This document shows, piece by piece, positions 55,205-64,000 of a stretch of 64,000 nucleotides of DNA. Origin of the DNA: Adenophora triphylla var. japonica (taxonomy: Eukaryota; Streptophyta; Magnoliopsida; Asterales; Campanulaceae); contig JAFEMH010000991.1 in the NCBI GenBank assembly GCA_022495995.1, positions 372,001-436,000 on the forward strand. Reading direction: 5' to 3'. Numbering within the stretch: the stretch's first letter is position 1; each line of letters starts with the position of its first letter. Both the position numbers and the translations under genes were made by a program. The notes under the pieces are model-generated. The model saw nothing but the letters and a program-made list of their open reading frames with translations, was not told the DNA's origin and made no database searches.

Positions 55205-56012
55205 CCAAAATGAATGCCTTTTGAACCTTTTTCTTTGAAAAAAACTGTCCTTGAAATGATTTTTTACCAATGGGCTTCGGACCGGCCCCTCAGCCATGAC
55301 CTAAAGCCTATAAATACCCATGGGATTGTCCAAATTTCATATAAATCCACACTTCTAACTATCCGCTCCTATCCTAAGGTATAATAGTAGAATTATTTTC
55401 TTAAAAAATAATAAAAAATTCTCATATTTTATTAACCTGTCCGCTCCTATATTTAAGGTATAACCCTAAAAAAATAAATTAAAAAATAAATCATGAGACA
55501 GAGAGAGCATTTTACTATGTGTGTGTGTTGGTTGAGGTGTGAATAATATGAGAGAGGGGAGGGAGGGATTTTATATGTGAGAGAGTGGGGTGTTGGGTTT
55601 ATAAGAAATTTTGATTTGAGACTCAGGTGTATGTGGACTTTAGTAAATTATGTTAGTTTATATAGATTTTTGTTTGGGTAGGGGGGCATAAGGAATTAAT
55701 ATTTTTCATTCAATACTCACTCGGTTCCACCCAACTTAGGATTTGATAATAGTTTAATTAAATAATAATTATTCTAATGAAAATTTAAAAATTGTTATTG
55801 TATCTGATAATACTTTCAATAACAATTTTTAATTTTTTATTCAAATTATTGGTCAAAAGTGTGATTCAAGTTGACCAAAAATCCTAAGTCGATTGGGACG
55901 GAGGGAATATATATTTGCAAAACTAAAACATTTGAAAAACAAGATATTAATGATTTTTTTTCAAAATTATCCTTAAATCCGAAATAGTCATTCATTTTGG
56001 GAAGGAGGGAGT
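55205..56012. mobile_element. Stowaway MITE arms with large inner insertion
   Basis: The left arm (TCCCAAAATGAATGCC..., about 55205-55265) and right arm (...ATAGTCATTCATTTTGGGAA GGAGGGAG, to 56012) belong to the MITE family at 52398. Between them lie about 650 bp including a second nested MITE. The same compound is in copy B (about 59680-60454). Confidence 0.55.
55716..55907. mobile_element. Nested Stowaway MITE
   Basis: CTCACTCGGTTCCACCCAAC ... TTGGGACGGAGGGA, with TA at 55714-55715 and 55908-55909 and inner inverted AACTTAGGATTT / AAATCCTAAGTC. The copy in B is 60165-60350. Confidence 0.75.
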
Positions 56013-56293
56013 AGCTTGTTTCGATTGGCACTTGTAGCTTCTACTTAAATATGCTTGGGTTCACTTACCTTGTTTTGTCTTTTTAGTTCTCTGTACAGGT
56101 GATGTGTTGATGTTGTTCCTCCCCAAGTCTTGCTGCACCCAAGTGTCTTTCTGGGTACCCATTTTTCTGCTTCTATCACTTAAAATTCTGTGCACCTCCT
56201 TGCATAATTCAATTATCATGCCACTTCCAGCCAGGGTAGTTTTTCTACTCCCTCCCTCCGTCCCAAATTGAATGTCCTTTTTTATCCCAAAAT

Positions 56294-57138
56294 TGTTGGA
56301 AATGGGTAACGAAAGTTAAGTTTGACTTAACATTGACCTAACTTCCTAACGGAATTCGTTAAATAGCTAACGAAGCAATTTACAAAATGTATTCTACATT
56401 TAGTGTGGATTATGAAGCTCATTTATTGTCTCAAAGCCATTTCTGGGTGAATGAGAAATTAATGACAAAGGTTTGTAACTTAACGAGAGTTGTTTAAAGG
56501 GTTTTTGAAGTGGTTTGAGGTGCACGGCCGAGCAGAGTCCTTGACTCGGCCGAGCAGAGCATAACAAATTGGCCAAGTCTCTGGACAAGCTTGCTCGGCC
56601 GAGGCATATGCCTTGCTCGGCCGAGCAGTGTGATTGACACGGCCGTGCGAGTTCCTTGACTCGGCCGTGCGGCTAGCCTCGGCCCGAGCGAGTCCTCGAC
56701 TCGGCCGAGCGGCTCCCTGAACATCGCAATTCAAACAGAAAAGTTGTGTCTTTTCGTGGGAAAAGACACAAACCCCTTAACTCTCTTTATATACTTCCCC
56801 TCCGAATTTCAATTCATACATACAGTAAATTGAGCATTTCCTACCCTCTTTGAGATAGATTAACATTGCCTAATCATCTTCATATTGTTGCATATAATTC
56901 CTTCAAGTCCAAAGTTCCAAATAGCCAATTGTTCGCTAGAGTTATTTATTTGGAGTGCTCTTATAGATAACTAGAAGTCGTTTTATCTCACGAGGAGTTT
57001 GCCATTCAACCGTAAGCACCTGTGCGGGGCAAATACTTCTTACGAAAATTGTGTTAAACATAAGACTCGACTATTTGTGGTTTGCTTTTCAATTTCCGTT
57101 ATAATTTCCGTTATCTTTCTCATCTCTCTTTGTTATTT
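56294..57138 (+). repeat. Left LTR, 3'-truncated
   Basis: 845 bp. Palindrome array (56522-56712), TATA TTTATATAC (56786-56794). Breaks off at TTGTTATTT where the right LTR continues CCTTAAGAAGCC to CCAACA. Confidence 0.85.
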
Positions 57139-58145
57139 AAAGATATTCAATAGTATGAAAATGATATACTGATTGGATAACAGACACAAATAAACTCCAA
57201 GGTGAAAAATGTGTTCACAATAAATGGAGCAGCGGTGTCAAACTTCCAAGACAACTTGAACGACTCGATTCAATAAGGAATCTGAGTCGATAGCATTAGA
57301 TAAAGATAAAAGTTGAATGATTTTGGAAGATATTCCTTTGTGTCTACATGACCTAATGCATTGTGACGACAATGAGAAATAGGAAAAAGTGTAGAACATC
57401 GTGGTAAGTCAAGACACAATGGTCATTGACATATTACCATAAGACAATTGATCTCAAATGAGACTGTCACAACTGGGCCATGTGAAGTCAAAAACCGGAT
57501 CCGTATACCAAAGGGTATGAATAGGAGATCAAATTGTCTGGTAAGGGGAATGAAGTTAAAAAACCCACAATAAAAGAACTCATAGTGGACACTCAACCTT
57601 GAGAATTGGAGATCCCATGCCCTTGGTTCAATGAGACAACCAAGCTATAAGTTCTAGTAGAATCACTTGGAAACAACAACTCGGTTGAATGACCTGGAGA
57701 TGTTGAATACTCATTTCCAGAACATCCAAGTACAAGCACCTGCAGCAGTGGTGAGGATAAGTTGAGAAAACTTTTAATGATTCCTATACCTACGGGTGGA
57801 GTAGTGCAGGATACTCCTTATAGTATGAATCACCTATATAAGTGAGAAGTAACTTGGCCGCTTCTAATATGAACACTTATGAAATGAGATACGGTCCAGG
57901 GCCGAAATGGACAAAACGTGAGAACAATAACTGTTAGAGCTATTATTATGTGAGTATTGTTGTCTTGGTATACATTATACAGTCACTGGTTCAAAGCGAC
58001 TCACTACCAAATGGCTAGTATATCCGATAATATTTCACTAGGGGAGATTCAAAGCCATAAGCTATCTATCCCGATGTAATAATGGTTCGCCGGAACTTTT
58101 GGACGAAATTGCATACATGCATTAATTGTCATTCATGTGGGGGAT
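57139..58145 (+). pseudogene. Remnant of Copia RNase H and 3' untranslated region
   Basis: Near 57160-57240 the sequence reads, in shifted frames, YTD-W-ITDTNKLQG and FTINGAAVS. This matches the start of Copia RNase H ('GYTD.DW..D...KS.SG..F..NG.AVSW'). Reading frames then decay; KESESIALDKDK may be the later SSEAEY block. The rest to the purine tract (58136-58145) has no frame of note. The element cannot encode its own proteins. Confidence 0.55.
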
Positions 58146-59024
58146 TGTTGGAAATGGGTAACGAAAGTTAAGTTTGACTTAACATTGACCTAACTTCCTA
58201 ACGGAATTCGTTAAATAGTTAACGAAGCAAGTTACAAAATGTATTCTACATTTAGTGTGGATTATGAAGCTCATTTATTGTCTCAAAGCTATTTTCGGGT
58301 GAATGAGAAATTAATGACAAAGGTTTGTAACTTAACGAGAGTTGTTTAAAGGATTTTTGAAGTGGCTTGAGGTGCACGGCCGAGCAGAGTCCTTGACTCG
58401 GCCGAGCAGAGCATAGCAAATTGGCCAAGTCTTTGGACAAGCTTGCTCGGCCGAGGCATATACCTTGCTCGGCCGAGCAGTGTGATTGACACGGCCGTGC
58501 GAGTTCCTTGACTCGGCCGTGCAGCTTGGCGCTCGGCCGAGCGAGTCCCTTGACTCGGCCGAGCAGCTCTGAGCTCGATCACCAATTCAAACAGAAAAGT
58601 TGTGTCTTTTCGTGGGAAAAGACACAAACCCCTTAACTCTCTTTATATACTTCCCCTCCGAATTTCAATTCATACATACAGTAAATTGAGCATTTTCTAC
58701 CCTCTTTGAGATAGATTAACATTGCCTAATCATCTTCATATTGTTGCATATAATTCCTTCAAGTCCAAAGTTTCAAATAGCCAATTGTTCGCTAGAGTTA
58801 TTTATTTGGAGTGCTCCTATAGATAACTAGAAGTCGTTTTATCTCACGAGGAGTTTGCCATTCAACCGTAAGCACCTGTGCGGGGCAAATACTTCTTACG
58901 GAAATTGTGTTAAACACAAGACTCGACTATTTGTGGTTTGCTTTTCAATTTCCGTTATAATTTCCGTTATCTTTCTCATCTCTCTTTGTTATTTCCTTAA
59001 GAAGCCTAACATAAAATCCCAACA
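58146..59024 (+). repeat. Right LTR, complete
   Basis: 879 bp, TGTTGG...CCAACA. Palindrome array (58376-58565) with CTCGGCCGAG and CACGGCCGTG. TATA TTTATATAC near 58643. Confidence 0.9.
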
Positions 59025-59208
59025 AAAATGATTGATCATTTGAAAGTTTCCTTCAAATAATTTTGAAAATAAGGAAACAAAATTGTTTCCAAAACTCACA
59101 TTTTCAACTGGTACATTTCCAGTAGGAGTTGGGCTACCCAATATTTATAATAGAATTGCAGTAGTACTAATCTAACTATTCTAGGCCACTTGCCTTTAGA
59201 CCCAATGG

Positions 59209-61170
59209 TAGACCCAATGGTATTGTTGGGTTGCACACAGTCCATAAGCTTTAGGTTGGTCTTCCAAAGGCCTATATCTATTGTTTGCAGAGCCGGTCCT
59301 AATATTTTATGGCCCCGTTCAGAATTTCAAATTATTAAATAACTACCAAAATTAAAGTACAAATGATGTATTATAATGATATAATTATATATTTATTTCA
59401 TACAAGTGAAGTATTATATTTCAAAACCTACAAACAATTTTTTTAAGATTGTAATAATATTCTTTTATACTCGCTCCGTCCCGAAATGAATATCCATAAG
59501 CTTTAGGTTGGTCTTCCAAGTGGATTACTAGGATGCTGTTCCATACCTGCTGCCATATTCAAAGATCTGCAGTGACACTTGTGTATCGCTAGCTTCTGCT
59601 AGCTGTTGTTAAGACCTTTTCATGTTTTCCTTTGTGATCGAACTGTATATTACTCCTTGTCCCAAATTGAGCGACCGTTTTTGTCCCAAAATGAATGCCT
59701 GTTGAACCTTTTTCTTGAAAAAAACTGTCCTTAAAATGATTTTTTACCAATGGGTTTCGGACCCCCCCCCCTCGGCCATACCTAAAACCTATAAATACCC
59801 ATGGGATTGTCCAAATTTCATATAAATCCACACTTCTAACTATCCGCTCCTATCCTAAGGTACAATAGTAGAATTATTTTCTTAAAAAATAATAAAAAAA
59901 ATTCACATTTTATTAACCAGTCCGCTCCTATATTTAAGGTATAGCCCTAAAAAAATAAATTAAAAAATAAATCATGAGACAAAGCGAGCATTTTAGTATG
60001 TGTGTGTGTTGGTTGAGGTGTGAATAAGATGAGAGAGGGGAGGGAGGGGTTTTATATGTGAAAGTGGGGTGTTGGGTTTATAAGAAATTTTATGTTAGTT
60101 TATATAGATTTTTGTTTGGGTAGGGGGCCTTAAGGAATTAATATTTTTCATTCAATACTCACTCTGTCCCACCCAACTTAGGATTTGATAATAGTTTAAT
60201 TAAACAATAATTATTCTAATGAAAATTTAAAAATTGTTATTGTATCTGATAATACTTTCAATAACAATTTTTAATTTTTTATTCAAATTATTAGTCAAAA
60301 GTGTGATTCAAGTTGACCAAAAATCCTAAGTCGATTGGGACGGAGGGAGTATATATTTGCAAAACTAAAACATTTGAAAAACAAGATATTAATGATTTTT
60401 TTCAAAATTATCCTTAAATCCAAAATAGTCATTCATTTTGGGACGGAGGGAGTAGCTTGTTTCTTAGTGCTTCTTGCCTGTACTGGGATTGGCACTTGTA
60501 GCTTCTACTTAAATATGCTTGGGTTCACTTACCTTGTTTTGTCTTTTTAGTTTTTTTTGTTTTTGTTTTTTTTTTTTTTTTTTTGATACCTGGGTTAAGC
60601 CTTCGCCGAGTTAGTCCCTGACCACTAGCTCCTACTCACAGGTCCTAGCGGAGGTAAATCGCGGATATGCCCAAATCACCAGATGGCAGCACCCCTTATA
60701 CTCCTGGCCCCAAGGGAGCCCACCTACAACGCGGTAGTTGAACTCCCCACACTGAGGTTGCAAGCCCAGCAATGCCGCTTCCTTAACCGAATGGATGTGC
60801 CCGGGGGGCTCCTAAGGACCCTGAAACCCAAGGAAGAAATTAATCCACAAGGATTCCCCTTGGGGGGAATCGAACCGGTGACCTCCCCTACGGAAAGCCA
60901 CCCAAGATACCATTGGGTCATGGCCCATTAGGTATCTCTGTACAGGATGTTGTTCCTCCCCAAGTCTTTTTAGTTCTCTGTACAGGATGTTGTTCCTCCC
61001 CAAGTCTTGTTGCACCCAAGTGTCTTTCTGGGAACCCAATTTTCTGCTTCTAGCACTTAAATTTCTGTTCACCTCCTTGCATAATTCAATTATCATGCCA
61101 CTTCCAGCCAAGGTAGTTTTTCTACTCCCTCCCTCCGTCCCAAATTGAATGTCCTTTTTTATCCCAAAAT
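59209..61170 (+). repeat. 2-kb tandem duplication, copy B
   Basis: Direct repeat of 54324-56293. Lacks the Tourist MITE and the Copia element but has a SINE (60551-60932) and a small tandem repeat of CTCTGTACAGGATGTTGTTC. Ends in a shortened Stowaway MITE (CCCTCCGTCCCAAATTGAAT ... ATTTGGGACGGAGAGAG). Confidence 0.85.
60551..60932 (-). mobile_element. tRNA-derived SINE
   Basis: On the minus strand it starts near 60932 with GGCCATGACCCAATGGT (A-box region, about 60926-60910), followed by the B box GGTTCGATTCC (60876-60866). The body is GC-rich and it ends in an A tract (plus-strand T run 60551-60584). Copy A of the duplication lacks it, so it is a real insertion. Confidence 0.8.
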
Positions 61171-61179
61171 GATATTTGG

Positions 61180-61917
61180 GACGGAGAGAGCATATTGTTG
61201 CTTACTGACATAAACAAAAACGAAAAAAAAAAAAAAACATTTGCTCTATGAATCCCTGTCTTATCTTTGGTTGTATTAGCTTAGCTGCTTCATTGACATT
61301 CTGCTGCAACCCTAACACAGAGAGAAAAACTCAATATAATGATTCTACTCTGTCTGGGCTTCATTCTGCTTTTCCATGCTATATCTCTAAACTCCGTGGT
61401 GATGCTCCTCCCCAAGATCATACTTGCTATATTCGTGATGTTTCGTTTTACGGATGTTATTATATGTTAATCTAATGTGTATATGGATATTTTGTTGTTC
61501 CGCTTCATTATCTTGCCTTCTAAAATATGAGCTTTATCGCTTTTGTGGTATTACTCGATTTGAATCAGATTAGTCGATATTGAATGTGTCGCTGCTCGGA
61601 TGCTATCAAAAGGAGTTCTTTTTTTTTTTTTTGGACCTTTTCAAAAGCCAGTTTGTAAAAGTAGTTGATCCAAAACAAGCTATGAGTTTCATTTTCTGGG
61701 ATGTTAGTTCACACGTAAATTGTTTGTGTCAACTTTATATTTATTTAATAAAGGGAAATTGATTCTCCACCAACTCTTGATAAAAAGTTTTGCGAAAGCT
61801 CCAGGCAGTCATGTCAAGTCAAGTCCGAAAGTGTAAAATCCACACCACATACATAGGCCGAGCAGATTGTGCAAGGCCATACATATTTGTGTAGATTATC
61901 TGATTAGTTGTATACTC
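61180..61917. other. Intergenic DNA
   Basis: A 75-codon ORF at 61248-61475 starting MNPCLIFGCISLAASLTFCC has a hydrophobic N-terminus but no family that I recognise and no promoter signal. T run 61619-61631. Nothing else seen. Confidence 0.3.
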
Positions 61918-62023
61918 TGATGCTCGGACTCTTTGATTTACCCTGCCGTACCCGTGTCGGACACTTCAATTTTAGTCTTGTTGACAAGGATCCGACGAGG
62001 TAAACCAAAGAGTTCGAGCATCA
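61918..62023. repeat. Foldback element
   Basis: TGATGCTCGGACTCTTTG ... CAAAGAGTTCGAGCATCA are inverted ends of a 106-bp segment; the centre has CGTACCCGTGTCGGACACTT. Half of it recurs at 53303-53375. Confidence 0.7.
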
Positions 62024-63008
62024 TAGGTTGTACATATCCCTTTCCTAATATAGTCTATGTAATTAGGGATTATGATTAGGTAGATTGATTAGCAAATATG
62101 ATCTTACCTTGTATAGTTGTTATTTTATGTAGTACAAATACAAAGAAAAAGGAATGAATAAACCACTGTGAATTCTTCCATCTTGCTGTGTCTTTCAGTC
62201 CCTATTCTCCGTCTTTATCTTTCTTCCTTGTTTTCTTATTCTCTATTGCAGGTGATTTTCTTTAAAGTCAAATGTAACACTTGTGTTTTGTTGATGAACT
62301 ATTTTATCTTTTAAAACATAGTATAAATTATGAATTAAGTACATACTTCATGCTGAAAAGGGAAATACTCTCCACATCCCGGCAATCGTGAGGGTTGAGT
62401 TGGGTTGGGTTGTATTGGGTTATCGAGTTGAAACGGGTCAACCTGCTGCAACTCGTTTAAGTTAACGGGTCAAACGAGTCGGGTTGGGTCGACGAATTGA
62501 GACATGTCGACCCGTTTATCTTTTCAGCCAGAATGCCTTAGATTTATTAATTTGGCTATTTATAGACATGTTCATCCAGGTACGGTTCTATCGATTTCGA
62601 AAATGAGGGAATCGTATTCAAACCGTGTGATTTCGGTTTTCGGTTCCCGGTTGCAAACGTTGATTTCCGATTCCGGTTCCACGGTTCTGACGGTTCCACT
62701 TACTTTAATTTTTTTTTTGATTTTTTTAACATTCAATGTAACTGAAAATAAGTTAAATAATCAATATAATTTCAAAATTTATTAGATTTGTAACAAAATC
62801 CATTTAAAAAAATAATTTTATAAAGAAATGTTTGTTTTTTTTAACAAATTCAGTTAGTTTTTTTAATTCATTTAGTTTATTAACGAAATAATAACAAAAC
62901 ATTTTTTTTTAGAAATAAAACTAAAGTTATAAGAATTATACCAAAAAAAATTATGAGAATTATACCAAAAAAATAAATTTATAAGAATATTTGTTTTAAT
63001 AAATATAA
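62024..63008. other. Intergenic DNA with transposon scraps
   Basis: GGGTTGGGTTG/GGGTCGACGAATTGA repeats (62395-62515) and GGTTCCGG-type repeats (62580-62702) resemble scraps of plant DNA transposons. Otherwise AT-rich with no gene. Confidence 0.4.
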
Positions 63009-63010
63009 TA

Positions 63011-63187
63011 CTCCCTCCGTCCATGAAAGATTGTCTCATTTGCCACTTTGACTTGTCCCAAAAAGTATGTCTCATTTCTAAACTTAGGCATGATGTTAGT
63101 GCAAATCTACTAAGGTACAAGAAGGTGAAGCTCTTTCTTAATAATTGTAAAATGTACAACATGACAATATTTTAGGGACGGAGGGAG
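63011..63187. mobile_element. Stowaway MITE, complete
   Basis: CTCCCTCCGTCC ... GGGACGGAGGGAG with TA on both sides (63009-63010, 63188-63189). 177 bp. Confidence 0.9.
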
Positions 63188-63564
63188 TATTTATTTTCTT
63201 GAAATTAACAAAAAAACAAAAAATAACAACTGAAACTTGAAATTGTTACAGTGAGAATTTCTGCAGCGCTCTGTCGATAGACTTTCACTATTTTGTAAAA
63301 ACTCTCTCTGTAGAAAACTCTGTCTTGGCTTGGTGTCTATAATGTAAAATACTTGTAAATGTTTATTAAAATTTACATTTTTTCAAATATGTTACATGGA
63401 AGGGAAGGAATGAGCTTTAAAGAACTTCACATTGCAGCAGATCCAAATACTTAACAAATATTTTTGTCAAAATTTTAGGAAAAATTAGATTTTTTCTAAC
63501 TTATAGAAAAAACGGGTTTTAAAAACGGGAATGAGTAGTTCGAACAAAACCGCACAAACGAAGG

Positions 63565-64000
63565 CAGGGGCGGATCTAACTTTTTTTGAGGTGGGCTCCA
63601 GGCCATCTCAATTTTTTTTTTTTATACCTAAGTCACTCATTATATGTAATTTTTTTTTATATATATATATGAAATTATTTTTTACTGTTATTATTGTTTA
63701 CAATATTTTTTAAATACCAAGCTCATGCAATTTCAAATTTCTGAATTCGCGTCTTAACGAACGAATGCCGTCATCGTCATACATGCTTTTCCTCTAGTTT
63801 CATGTGCCGATCATTTTACCAAATCTATAGAATCGTTCAACATGGGGAACCATTAACGTGTAATTTTGTTTATTCTCCGCAAATCCATTCATCAGCTTCT
63901 AAGATTTCACACTATAATTTTGTGTTTTCGGTCAACGTAGCCACTTACTGCTTTGTTACCTTTTCATAGGGGGTAAGTGATTCGGTTCAAATCGCGGTTT
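63565..64000. mobile_element. Left end of a hAT-like element, running out of the window
   Basis: CAGGGGCGGATCTAAC begins as in the hAT ends at 41138 and is followed by the typical GGTGGGCTCCAGGCC and T runs. The other end is not in the window, so length and target duplication are unknown. Confidence 0.5.

Larger units (their letters stand above)
54324..56293 (+). repeat. 2-kb tandem duplication, copy A
   Basis: It begins CCCAATGGTATTGTTGGGTT and matches 59209-61170 over its length, both in direct orientation. Copy A has a Tourist MITE (54763-55127) that B lacks. It is interrupted at its right end, at 56294, by the Copia deletion derivative. Confidence 0.85.
56294..59024 (+). mobile_element. 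Copia element, internal deletion derivative
   Basis: LTRs 56294-57138 and 58146-59024; the target duplication AAAAT (56289-56293, 59025-59029) is perfect. LTR ends are TGTTGG...CCAACA. The left LTR lacks its last roughly 30 bp and no primer site follows; instead the sequence enters a decayed RNase H. One deletion removed the LTR end through RT. A purine tract GTGGGGGAT precedes the right LTR. The unoccupied site is preserved in copy B near 61135-61175. Confidence 0.85.

Noticed and set aside
56480..56734. ORFs with repeated ARPSQG/GRAxxS peptides in the Copia LTRs (also 58346-58627)
   Set aside because: The peptides come from the CTCGGCCGAG palindrome array in U3, which is non-coding.
59589..59831. 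80-codon minus-strand ORF in copy B
   Set aside because: Spans MITE arms; homologous sequence in copy A does not keep the frame.

Overview
The window is a stretch of nuclear DNA from a flowering plant, most likely a eudicot. The evidence is AT-rich intergenic DNA, introns with GT-AG borders, many Stowaway-type MITEs beginning CTCCCTCCGTCCC, and Tat/Ogre, Athila, Sirevirus and small Copia LTR retrotransposons. I do not assign a family or species. The only intact host gene I can support is an intronless NDR1/HIN1-like (NHL, LEA_2) gene at 42224-43024. Nearly everything else is mobile DNA, much of it nested.

Layout. Positions 1-650 are the downstream part of a Copia-type LTR, cut off by the window edge and by the next element. 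Positions 651-19328 are an old, frameshifted Tat/Ogre-lineage Ty3/gypsy element on the minus strand. It has two LTRs, a tRNA-Arg-type primer site, gag-protease-RT-RNase H-second RNase H-integrase, two tandem-repeat arrays, and two extra genes on the opposite strand. The first extra gene is a plant-mobile-domain (PMD) gene; the second resembles DUF7745-type transposon proteins. Positions 19329-24151 are a truncated Athila element (minus strand). Positions 24152-31372 are a 5'-truncated Sirevirus-type Copia element with an envelope-like ORF, split by a solo Tat-type LTR at 24421-25545.

A composite Helitron (31824-40112) sits in the middle of a Stowaway MITE whose two arms lie at 31714-31823 and 40113-40235. 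The Helitron carries exon fragments of an IST1-like gene and an alpha-SNAP gene, an RPA-like OB-fold gene, and the last exons of a Pif1-type Helitron helicase. A 192-bp Helitron lies immediately to its right. A non-autonomous hAT element (41138-41886) sits about 340 bp upstream of the NHL gene. A very young but repeatedly frameshifted Copia element with TA...TA LTR ends occupies 44952-49669.

From 50 to 64 kb there are small DNA transposons, SINEs and a roughly 2-kb tandem duplication (54324-56293 and 59209-61170). The two copies serve as each other's empty sites for a Tourist MITE, a Copia deletion derivative and a SINE.

The most interesting signal is a perfect GC palindrome, TCCGCGCGGA. In the Tat element it lies just upstream of the TATA-like box in both LTRs, and again just upstream of each of the two opposite-strand genes. 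LTRs of the other families here carry different short GC palindromes in the same upstream position (CTCGGCCGAG/CACGGCCGTG, CACGAGTCGTG, TATCTCGCGCGAGATA). This suggests a shared promoter design built on short palindromes.
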